From JAJRVM01 sp041752115 (GTDB taxonomy: Bacteria > Planctomycetota > Planctomycetia > Pirellulales > Pirellulaceae), in the NCBI GenBank assembly GCA_041752115.1, contig JBGSHS010000119.1, positions 1-64,000 on the forward strand: DNA of 64,000 nt. The letters run 5' to 3'. Positions 53,153 through 61,846 of this stretch are shown here, piece by piece (position 1 is the first letter of the stretch; each line of letters begins with the position of its first letter). The translations under genes and the position numbers were made by a program. Under the pieces are notes generated by a model that saw only the letters and a list, made by a program, of their open reading frames with translations, did no database searches and was not told the origin of the DNA.

Positions 53153-54553
53153 TTACTTCGTTCTCAGGAACAGATCGCCGTCCCCGGCGGCGACTGCATG
53201 AACTGTTCTGGATTGCGACGTCGCGACGCTCGTCCGCGCCGCGTCGCACTCCACCGTGACGGCCACGTTGCCAGGCGGATTGTAGACGGCCGTTCCCTGG
53301 GAAAACTCCCGGCGGTAGCTGCCATCCTCCTGTTTCTGGCCGGCGGACAAGGGGGTGCCCAGTGCCGCATCCCAGAAGTCATACCAGTTGTGCAGGTGGT
53401 CGCCAACCGGCTGAGCGTTGTCGTCGCCAAACAGAACGTAGCCATCCGAATGCGTCAGACTGAGGGTCGTGAACATCCGCATCCACTGGCGATTTGTTTC
53501 GTTGTCCCGCTCCCTGATCCTGACGTCACGCCCCCCCGTGTAATCCGACACCACGCGCCAGCCTTCCAGGCAGTTGATGCGCGGCTGGCTGAGATGCTCT
53601 TCCGCCCAGCGGAGCGTAGCCGCGATCTCGTCGATCTGTCGTGTCTCATAGCCTTGGTCATAGTGCTTCTTCCAGCATTCCATGAACAGTCCGTTCACGT
53701 ACGGGGCTGATTGCGGTACCGTACGATTGTTCGCATTCACCAGGATCAGAAAATCGTCTCCGACAGCCTGACGGATCTTGCGCAGCATGGCCAGTCGCGC
53801 AGCCAGTTCCTCATCGCGCGTCAGGTGCGTGCCGTTCCAGTCGGGAAAACGGCCCGTCGTCGCGTTGTGTTCATTCCACCAGTCCAACATGATCCCGTCG
53901 AAGACACCGGACGCCTTCAAGGCTTGCGCTTTCCGGGCAATCAACTCGTGCAATGCGGGATTCCTGAAGTCGAGGAGCATCTGCTGGATCTCTTCCCGCT
54001 CCACCTGGCCATCTCCATCGGCATCCTCTCCCCAGCCTGGGCAGAGCTGCCCATCTTGATCCCGCAGCCACAACTCGCTGTCACGCGGGTAATCTCCCTG
54101 CTGCCAGAATTCGAGCCGGAGGCCTGGCGGCACATAGTGACCTTCTCGGTACCGCACCTCACACAGGAGGATCAGGTTCGGATTGAGCTCCTGCAAACGG
54201 GCTCTCCGCTGTCGGGCGGCCTGGAACGACTCCTTACCCTCGCTGTTGATCAGCTCCGTGGACAACCCTTCATAGGGCTGCTCGGCCGTGACTTTCCAGC
54301 GAAGTTGCATGCTCCAGGTGCCGGTGAAGACGAGGTCGTGCATTGCCATCCGCTGCAGATCCGACTTTTCCGGCCGGTTCTCCACAGGACTCCAGGCCTG
54401 GAAGACAGAAGGAAACGTGCGACCGGCAACGCGCTGCAGAACTGTGACTGATTCAGCCGCAGGCAGTTGACCAACTGAGAACTCCAAGATACACAGCAGC
54501 ATCCAGAGCCATGCCTCTGCGATCTTCCGCGAGTAACCGTTTCTGGTCTGCAT
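53153..54553 (-). CDS. Secreted putative glycoside hydrolase with EF-hand-like calcium loop
   Basis: 466 residues from ATG at 54553; GGGAG lies about 12 bases upstream. A signal-type hydrophobic segment (about 13-33) is followed by a TIM-barrel-like domain: LNPNLILLCEVRYREGHY, GIMLDWWNEHNA (candidate catalytic Asp/Glu pair) and INCLEGWRVVSDY. At about 171-182 is a Ca2+-binding-type loop DADGDGQVEREE, unusual inside a barrel. The order resembles the 'putative glycoside hydrolase' family with unknown substrate. No neighbour is close enough to form an operon. Confidence 0.75.
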   Translation of the reverse strand: MQTRNGYSRKIAEAWLWMLLCILEFSVGQLPAAESVTVLQRVAGRTFPSVFQAWSPVENRPEKSDLQRMAMHDLVFTGTWSMQLRWKVTAEQPYEGLSTELINSEGKESFQAARQRRARLQELNPNLILLCEVRYREGHYVPPGLRLEFWQQGDYPRDSELWLRDQDGQLCPGWGEDADGDGQVEREEIQQMLLDFRNPALHELIARKAQALKASGVFDGIMLDWWNEHNATTGRFPDWNGTHLTRDEELAARLAMLRKIRQAVGDDFLILVNANNRTVPQSAPYVNGLFMECWKKHYDQGYETRQIDEIAATLRWAEEHLSQPRINCLEGWRVVSDYTGGRDVRIRERDNETNRQWMRMFTTLSLTHSDGYVLFGDDNAQPVGDHLHNWYDFWDAALGTPLSAGQKQEDGSYRREFSQGTAVYNPPGNVAVTVECDAARTSVATSQSRTVHAVAAGDGDLFLRTK

Positions 54554-54757
54554 GAGCCTGCTTCTCCCTTGAGGGGTTTCTGACCGATTCCGGATCTTGA
54601 TCATCATACCAGGCAGAGGCACTTTGACGAGCAGGGCGTTCTTTCTCGCCGAGCCAAGTTAGGCTACACTGCTTACTGAGTCAGTAGCGTTTCCCGCTGC
54701 TGCTCCTGCGAATCTCCGAAACAGCCCGCATGACGCTACTCGAAAAGGAGTTCTGCG

Positions 54758-57700
54758 ATGGACTCATCGGGCAACCGAGTTGGGCCAGCCAGCGATGCAC
54801 TGTGCAGTGCCGATTCTCAGCCGTACTCCGAAGGTCATCTCGCCTACTTCGAGCACGCCCCGTTGTCGGTCATGGTCGTCGACGCGGACGGGAGATACGT
54901 GCACGTCAATCCGGCAGCCTGCAGGATTTCGGGTTATGACGAAGCGGAGCTTCTGAAGATGTCGCTCGCGGACCTGCTGGCCGAGGAATCCGTGGCGCTG
55001 GGAGGACAGCACTTCCGCCGTTTGCAGGAGCTCGGTCAGGCCAGTGACGAGTTCTGTTGGATTCGCAAGGACGGCTCCAGACGATGGAGTACGTGTGATG
55101 CCGTGAAGCTCTCGGAGAACCGCTTCATTGCCTTCATGCTGGATATCACGGATCGCAAGAATGCCGAGGTTTCTCTCGCTTCCGCTCACCGCCTGCTGAC
55201 AGCGATTCTCGACGCAGTACCCGATCTTCTGATCGTCATCGACAGGCAACTGCATATCCAGTACACCAATGCCAGAGGACACGACCAGATTGTCCAGACG
55301 GACCCCGAGAAGTACATGACCTGCTACGGCCGGTTTAAGCTCCTGGATGGTCCCTGCGACGACTGTAGCGCCCTGCCCGTTTTCGAGACTGGCGGTATCG
55401 TGGAGCGAGAGATGCTCAACCCTGTGGACCGACGGTATCGGGAAGTGCGAGCGTTTCCGATTTTCGATGACGCGCAGCGCGTGGAAGCAGTTGTGGAGTA
55501 TGTTCGTGACGTGACGGAGCGCAAGCGAGCCGAAGCGATCCTTCTGGCAGAACGCGATCTGGCTCAGCAGCTGCTCCTGCTTCGCGATCCACAAGAGATC
55601 GCACGCATCTGCCTCGATTCAGCCATGACCTTGACCGGATTCGAATGCGGGGGAGTCTACCTGGTCGATTTCGACAGCCGGAAAATGCAGCTCATCCATC
55701 ACCTGGGGTTGGGTGCCGAGTTCATATCGTCTGAAACCCCTATTCAGCCCGGCTCCGTACAGGACAAGGTCCTCAATGACGGGCAAACCGCCGTCATTTC
55801 GCGGCGCGATATGGAGCAGTCCCACCTGCACTCACTGCTCCGCGAAGGGCTTTCCAGCGCCATCGCCATCCCCCTGCGGAGCAGGAGCGTTACCATCGCC
55901 TGCCTGAATCTCGCCTCACGAACAAGAGAGTCGATCTCAACTCAAGAGATTGTCGCACTGGAGTCTATCGCGGCCCAAATGGGAGCGGCGATCGCTCATG
56001 TGCATACGGACCGATTGCGGCGTCAGAGTGAAGAGCGCTATCGTTTGCTGGTCGAAGCATCCCCCTGTTCGATTCTGGTAGTTCAAGATGGTCGCTATGC
56101 CTTTGGAAACCCCTACGCTGAAGAAATGCTCGGCTACCCCGCCAACGAACTTGCGCAGGTTCCAGTCATCGAGACGATTCACCCTGACTCGCGTGAGGTC
56201 ATACTCCGCCGCATACAGGCGGTCGAACGGGGAAAGCCCAATCCGCCCGTGCGGATCAAAGTAATTCGAAAAGACGGGATAGCGGTCGATTCGGAAACGG
56301 TCTCTGTGCCGATCATGTTCAACGATCGTCCAGCTGCTCTCGTCGTCGGCCAGGACATCAGTGCCCGCCTGCAGGCGGAAGACCGTGTCCGCCAGCTGGC
56401 AGAGCTGCTCGACGCCGCTCCCACGTCCACCACCGTCCATGACGCGAATGGCCGCTTTCTCTATGCCAACGAGAAGACATTCACGCTTCATGGATTGACT
56501 CGCGAGGAGTTCTTTCGACAGAATCTGCACCAGCTCGACGCGCCAGACAGTGCACAACACATCGAATCGCGCATCGCTGAGATCGCCGAGAAGGGAGAGG
56601 CATCGTTCGAGGTACGGCATCACCGGAAGAGCGGCCCTCCCATTCCGCTGCGTGTCGACACGAAGCTCGCGCAGTGGGGCGATCAGCAGGTATTCTTGAG
56701 TGTGGCGTCCGACATATCCGACCTGAAACGAACGGAACAGACGCTGCGGGAGCGTGAAGCCCGATTGCAAGGAATCCTGGATGCCGTGCGAGAATCGTTG
56801 CTGCTGGTCGACCGCGAGGGGAACATCCTCGAATGTAACGAAACCGCTGCCAGACGACTTGGTTATCCTGCTGACGCCCTCCTGGGGGAATCCGTCTATC
56901 GCTTTCTACCGCCTGATGTTGCAGGACTGCGCAGGAATCAGTTGTTCCGCGTCTTTCAGTCGGGTCAACCGATCCAGTTCGAGGATGAACGAGCGGGAAC
57001 GCGATTTGAGCACACACTTTACCCAGTGATTGATGACTCCGGCAACACCATCGAGTGTGCCATCTTCGGACGCGACATTACACAGCGCAAACAGGCGGAA
57101 GAATCGCTCCGGCAAAGCGAAGAGCACTACCGGGTACTGGCCGAAACCATGCTGCAGGGAGTGGTCCACCAGGACCAGAATGGCACGATTATCGCCATGA
57201 ACCCCGCGGCCGAACGGGTCCTCGGCAAGTCCCCGCACCAGTTCTTGGGCAGCAGTTCCGTCCGCGAGGAAGTGTTGACCATTCGCGAGGATGGGTCGCC
57301 GTTTCCCGGCATGGAACACCCTGCGATGGTGGCACTCCGCACTGGCCAGCAAGTCAAAGGCGTCGTCATGGGGGTCTTCAATCCGGCCGTTCAGGATTAT
57401 CGCTGGATCAGCGTTGATGCGGTGCCTCTCTTCCGCCCCGGGGAAACCCGTCCGCACCAGGTCTACACGGTGTTTGAGGACATCACCGGGCGGAAGCGGG
57501 CCGAAGAAGAGAAACTGGAAATGGAGCGTCGGTTGCTGCACGCCCAGAAGCTCGCAAGCCTCGGAATCCTGGCCGGCGGAATCGCTCACGACTTCAACAA
57601 TATCCTGGCCGGCATCATGGGCTATGCTGACCTGCTGAAGGCGAGACTTTCATCCGCTGAACCGGCTCGCGAAGATATCGACGTGATCAAGAAAGCGGTG

Positions 57701-58678
57701 CAGCGCGCTGCCGACCTGACTCGCCAGATGCTCGCCTACGCAGGCAAAGGCCAGTGCATCATTGAAACCGTCGATCTGTCGCAGATCGTGAGAGACACGC
57801 AGAAAATGCTGGCGGTTTCCGTTTCCAAGAAAGCGGCTCTCACCTACTATCTCGCCTCGGACCTGCCGTCCATTCAGGCCGATCCATCGCAGCTTCATCA
57901 GATCATCCTCAACCTTGTCATTAATGCCTCCGAGTCGCTTGGGGAAAACGTGGGAGTGATTACAGTTGCGACTCGCGCCATTGCTTTGTCCAGGGAAGAC
58001 TGCGCCGCCATCAGTGTCGGCCGGGATCTGGAACCGGGGCTCTATGTCTGCCTGGAAATTGCCGATACTGGATGTGGCATGGATCACACGACACAAACGA
58101 AGATCTTCGACCCCTTCTTCACGACCAAATTCACCGGCAGGGGGCTGGGATTGGCGGCAGTTCATGGGATTGTCCGCAGCCATCGAGCGGGCCTGCGCGT
58201 GGCCAGTGAAGTCGGCGATGGGACCACCTTTCAAGTCTACTTCCCCGCCGCATCCCTCAACGCCCTCACGACATCGATCTCAGCAGCGGCGGAAGTCTGG
58301 CGAGGAACCGGTACCGTGCTCGTGGTGGACGATGAACAACTGGTGCGCAACATGGCACGGCAGATGCTCGAACATCTGGGATTCTCGGTCCTGATTGCCG
58401 TCGATGGGGAGGACGCTATCGATGCGTACCAACGGCATCAATCGGACGTGACCTGCATCCTGCTCGATCTCACGATGCCCAAGCTCAGCGGAACAGAAAC
58501 GCTGCAGAGACTGCTCGACATCAACGCGGCGGCCCGCATCGTACTGACGAGCGGCTTTGCGGAGGACAGTGCCCTGGAAGGAATCTCGCCGTCACGACTG
58601 GCGGGGTTCATTCAGAAACCCTATCAGCTCGAAAGACTGGCAGATACCCTGCAAAAGGCGTTAATCAAGCATGCCTGA
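54758..58678 (+). CDS. Hybrid sensor histidine kinase with six PAS domains, GAF and receiver
   Basis: 1306 residues; AAAGGAG lies about eight bases before the ATG. Domains by eye: PAS (about 25-130), PAS (145-258), GAF (about 268-418), PAS (426-538), PAS (545-658), PAS (668-778), PAS (788-915), HisKA with the phosphorylated His in GIAHDFNN (about 943), HATPase (about 1041-1165, with FDPFFTTKFTGRGLGL), and a receiver (about 1185-1304) with VVDDEQ, the phospho-acceptor Asp in CILLDLTMP (about 1237) and the Lys in IQKPYQ. No membrane segment is visible, so it is probably cytoplasmic. The second PAS has a Cys cluster, YMTCYGRFKLLDGPCDDCSA (about 186-205), a pattern suggestive of metal or redox sensing. 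No output response regulator is adjacent. Confidence 0.93.
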   Translation: MDSSGNRVGPASDALCSADSQPYSEGHLAYFEHAPLSVMVVDADGRYVHVNPAACRISGYDEAELLKMSLADLLAEESVALGGQHFRRLQELGQASDEFCWIRKDGSRRWSTCDAVKLSENRFIAFMLDITDRKNAEVSLASAHRLLTAILDAVPDLLIVIDRQLHIQYTNARGHDQIVQTDPEKYMTCYGRFKLLDGPCDDCSALPVFETGGIVEREMLNPVDRRYREVRAFPIFDDAQRVEAVVEYVRDVTERKRAEAILLAERDLAQQLLLLRDPQEIARICLDSAMTLTGFECGGVYLVDFDSRKMQLIHHLGLGAEFISSETPIQPGSVQDKVLNDGQTAVISRRDMEQSHLHSLLREGLSSAIAIPLRSRSVTIACLNLASRTRESISTQEIVALESIAAQMGAAIAHVHTDRLRRQSEERYRLLVEASPCSILVVQDGRYAFGNPYAEEMLGYPANELAQVPVIETIHPDSREVILRRIQAVERGKPNPPVRIKVIRKDGIAVDSETVSVPIMFNDRPAALVVGQDISARLQAEDRVRQLAELLDAAPTSTTVHDANGRFLYANEKTFTLHGLTREEFFRQNLHQLDAPDSAQHIESRIAEIAEKGEASFEVRHHRKSGPPIPLRVDTKLAQWGDQQVFLSVASDISDLKRTEQTLREREARLQGILDAVRESLLLVDREGNILECNETAARRLGYPADALLGESVYRFLPPDVAGLRRNQLFRVFQSGQPIQFEDERAGTRFEHTLYPVIDDSGNTIECAIFGRDITQRKQAEESLRQSEEHYRVLAETMLQGVVHQDQNGTIIAMNPAAERVLGKSPHQFLGSSSVREEVLTIREDGSPFPGMEHPAMVALRTGQQVKGVVMGVFNPAVQDYRWISVDAVPLFRPGETRPHQVYTVFEDITGRKRAEEEKLEMERRLLHAQKLASLGILAGGIAHDFNNILAGIMGYADLLKARLSSAEPAREDIDVIKKAVQRAADLTRQMLAYAGKGQCIIETVDLSQIVRDTQKMLAVSVSKKAALTYYLASDLPSIQADPSQLHQIILNLVINASESLGENVGVITVATRAIALSREDCAAISVGRDLEPGLYVCLEIADTGCGMDHTTQTKIFDPFFTTKFTGRGLGLAAVHGIVRSHRAGLRVASEVGDGTTFQVYFPAASLNALTTSISAAAEVWRGTGTVLVVDDEQLVRNMARQMLEHLGFSVLIAVDGEDAIDAYQRHQSDVTCILLDLTMPKLSGTETLQRLLDINAAARIVLTSGFAEDSALEGISPSRLAGFIQKPYQLERLADTLQKALIKHA

Positions 58679-58825
58679 GCTCCTCGGAGATCGGACCGAC
58701 ACCGGCAGTCGGCGCCGCGCAAGCGAATGCCAACAGTTGCGCCGTCTCTCCGTGAGGCCCACATGATCAGACCGCGAGTGGGCAAGCAAACGCGTCCTGG
58801 ATCACCGTGGCTGCTATCCGACCAT

Positions 58826-61570
58826 TCACCACTCGAACACATAAAGATAGATCGCTCCGGGAGGCAGCCCCTCGGGCAGCGCGCCGGTTCGGTCATTGAC
58901 GGTGAACCGCCGATGGAAGGCGGTACTCGGCAAATGCTGTTCAACGATCGATACAACCTGCGATTCAAGGTTATTGTCGCGCGGATCGGCCGGCGATCCA
59001 TCGGTGCGAGCGATCTTGTACAGCGTGACATTCTTGACCGCGTTGAAGGGCAAGGCCACGGTCACCGGGGTGGTGCCGGCACCGAAGTCCGTGCCACCAT
59101 GCTCGCCGGCAAGCTTGCGATTGAGCAGGAACAACGAGCAGACTCGCTCGCCAGTCAAGGCGTATGCCGCCAGCAAGGGAATTTCCTTGTCATCCCGTTT
59201 GCAGGTGGGAACCGACTCGAACGTGATCTCCCGCATGTTATCGCCTCGCGCGTAACGGTTGCGCAGCTGCAGAGCCAGCCAGCCGACGTGCGGTCGAAAC
59301 CCACCTGCTTCCGGCAGAGTGTGCGAACTCCACCATTTCCCGGACGAAAAGCCCAGGTAGCACTGGTGCTTGAACCCGACGTAGCTCGAATAGAGCCAGG
59401 CGTCCAGCGCCGCCAACCCCATCGCCGCCGACTTTCCGTACAACTCATCGACCTCCGGCTTCTCCTTGTTCTGCCAATAGCCGCTTGGACCACCTTCATA
59501 GGCAATCAGGCCGTAGTCGATTCCGCGCTGTCGAAGAATGTCGCGGGCGGCCGCCGCGTCCTCAATGGTGCGTCCGATGCCGGTGACGCGGCTTACCAAC
59601 GTCTCCTGGACTCCATAATCGTTGAACGACGACGCGGCCGCCTGGTCACCCGTCTCCCATTTTGGTCCTACATAGTTGGCATGACCGACATAAGCGATCG
59701 ACGGCTTCTCCAGGGCCGCCAGTTCGGCATAGGCGCCGGGTGAATCGAGATCCGCGTCATAATTCCCGCCCAGCGCGAACTTGATCTTGTCGCCAAGTCG
59801 CAGTTGCCTCCAGGCTGGCATCTTCATCACGTGCTCATCGAACATGTAGCGTGCAAACAACCCATACTCCGTACCGCCACGATGAACAAAGCCTGGGCGC
59901 CCCCAGCCATCCCAGCCGTAGCCGCCGGCACCGTTGTGCCAAGTCTCGTTTCCGTATTCGATCACAATCTCGCGGAACTCCTCCGTCCACGGGCGGCCAT
60001 CTTTGCCTCGGTAACGATAACGCCGGTAGGCAAAAGGTTTCGTCTCAGGCCGATCCACTTTCGGGTCGTAGGGTACTCCCAGATACTCCACCAATGCCTT
60101 CCAATCTGATTCAACATACTCCTCGTTGAACGTCAAATGAGGCACAACGCGAGTCGCAGGACTGTCTCCCGTCTTATACGCCCAGTACATGCACTGAGCG
60201 AGCGTGGCGATCGGCGCGCTGCCAAACCGCATGTTCCACGCCACCTCCCAACTGCTGTCTCCGTAGTTCCCCATGAGCGACTCCACCGTCGCGGCATGGT
60301 AGATGGGACCGTAGAAGCGCAGCGCCGGCTTCTTCCCCTCCGCCGGCACCGACGCCATGAACTCGTCGAAACTCACCGCATGTGGCGTGAACGGTCGCTT
60401 CTCGTGAGCATCGTCATGGCGATAGAGCACGAAATTGTCGATCCAGACCTGGCCGGGCCCGGTGAACTCGAGTCCGTGTGCGATATGAGCATAGTTGCCG
60501 GTTGGATAGGCTGGAGCCGTGAACTCGTAACTGAACTTCTGCCACCGATCGGTAACCTGCCACATCGCCGATTCCGGCTGACTGACTGCCTCGTATCCAG
60601 GATGATTGCGAAAACAGAACCGGGCTCGCCCCTCGTTGCCCAAGCCCTCCTGGCGCAGCCACACGTCCACCCGGTAGGCAGCCCCTGGATGCAGCTGACT
60701 GTACCACTGTCCTTCCCCCTGCGGCTCGTATTTGTGATAGACAAACTGATGCAGGGCTATCTTCCCCTCATCGGGAAACTCGGCCGTCAAGCAGGTCTCA
60801 CCAGGCTCCTCGAACTCGGCCGGCAACGGGTCCGGATGTCGTACCAGCCGACCACGCCACGCAGCCGTGCCATGGAAGAACGGGTGCTCTCCGTCGTAAT
60901 GCTTCCTCAAATCGGGTGGACTGGCTTCCGAAGAGATATTGGTTGTCTTCAACATCATGTAGACGTAGTCGCCAAACTGGAGATCGTGTTCGCCGCGCTG
61001 CAAGTAAACCCGATGCGCATCATTCGACGAGTCGCCATCTCGTTCGTCGTTGGCAATGTAGCCTCCTTCCGGAAACTCGGCCGAGGGGACTGGAATCCGA
61101 TCCTCACCGACGAACACGACATGATGCGCACCGCTGGGCTCGTTCAGGTCCTTTCCGTCGGCGTACGAAAGCGGCTGACCACTCTGATCCACAATCCGAT
61201 AGAATCGCAGGGTGGCGCCGTTGCCCAAACCTGTCCACGCCAGATTCCAGTAACCTGGCCCACCGTGACTGTCCCACTCGAACCAATTCTTGCCAGCTCG
61301 TTCGACCCGCACAAATTTCCGCCACACGGCTGGCTCAAACCCGCTGTTCCATACGTGATTGTTGACGGCGAAATTCGTCCCCCCGGCGATCGCGGTCAGG
61401 TTCGCTCCAATCGGCTCCACTCGGCGAACCACGACCTTGTCGGTGACCGTGAGCGCTGCCGGAGCCGACGGATCAGAGGCCCGACTTGCATCATCAGGCA
61501 AGGACATCGAACAAGTCAGTAACCCCCCAACGAACACGAGTAACTGACGGGAGCGGGCAGTGCATCTCAT
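58826..61570 (-). CDS. Large secreted clan-A-like glycoside hydrolase
   Basis: 914 residues with a signal peptide (about 8-29). An N-terminal beta-rich region (about 40-350, including an ETCLTAEFPDEGKIAL strand pair and a carbohydrate-binding-type jelly roll, GPGQVWIDNFVLYRH) precedes a TIM barrel. The barrel contains VIEYGNETWHNGAGGYGW at about 537-554, where the GNE motif would be the acid/base as in GH51/GH5-type enzymes, and LIAYEGGPSGYW at about 690, which could supply the nucleophile Glu. A C-terminal beta-sandwich follows. Substrate unknown; likely a complex plant or algal polysaccharide. Confidence 0.8.
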   Translation of the reverse strand: MRCTARSRQLLVFVGGLLTCSMSLPDDASRASDPSAPAALTVTDKVVVRRVEPIGANLTAIAGGTNFAVNNHVWNSGFEPAVWRKFVRVERAGKNWFEWDSHGGPGYWNLAWTGLGNGATLRFYRIVDQSGQPLSYADGKDLNEPSGAHHVVFVGEDRIPVPSAEFPEGGYIANDERDGDSSNDAHRVYLQRGEHDLQFGDYVYMMLKTTNISSEASPPDLRKHYDGEHPFFHGTAAWRGRLVRHPDPLPAEFEEPGETCLTAEFPDEGKIALHQFVYHKYEPQGEGQWYSQLHPGAAYRVDVWLRQEGLGNEGRARFCFRNHPGYEAVSQPESAMWQVTDRWQKFSYEFTAPAYPTGNYAHIAHGLEFTGPGQVWIDNFVLYRHDDAHEKRPFTPHAVSFDEFMASVPAEGKKPALRFYGPIYHAATVESLMGNYGDSSWEVAWNMRFGSAPIATLAQCMYWAYKTGDSPATRVVPHLTFNEEYVESDWKALVEYLGVPYDPKVDRPETKPFAYRRYRYRGKDGRPWTEEFREIVIEYGNETWHNGAGGYGWDGWGRPGFVHRGGTEYGLFARYMFDEHVMKMPAWRQLRLGDKIKFALGGNYDADLDSPGAYAELAALEKPSIAYVGHANYVGPKWETGDQAAASSFNDYGVQETLVSRVTGIGRTIEDAAAARDILRQRGIDYGLIAYEGGPSGYWQNKEKPEVDELYGKSAAMGLAALDAWLYSSYVGFKHQCYLGFSSGKWWSSHTLPEAGGFRPHVGWLALQLRNRYARGDNMREITFESVPTCKRDDKEIPLLAAYALTGERVCSLFLLNRKLAGEHGGTDFGAGTTPVTVALPFNAVKNVTLYKIARTDGSPADPRDNNLESQVVSIVEQHLPSTAFHRRFTVNDRTGALPEGLPPGAIYLYVFEW

Positions 61571-61846
61571 GGACCATCATATCCTGTTGATTTCAATCAG
61601 TACGTCGGCGTCGGACAGTGATTCGGCTGGCCCCGGCTTCTGCTGAGCGCAGAGCGGACAGCGAGCAGGGCCTCCTCAGTATATCATGACTGCTCTCCCC
61701 GCATCAGCAGTGTTGCCCTGGCGCGGTCGTGCCTTTGATTCCGACAGAAAGCCACAGAATGACGAAGAAAGGGTATAGCGCGCGCAACGCAGCGAGCGCC
61801 GGCGACGGCAAGCGTGGCTTCGTGCGAATCCCTCGGCAGAACCATC

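Noticed and set aside
60137..61522. 461-residue plus-strand frame opposite the large glycosidase
   Set aside because: Antisense to the 58826-61570 gene, with Arg/Pro-rich low-complexity translation and no ribosome binding site.
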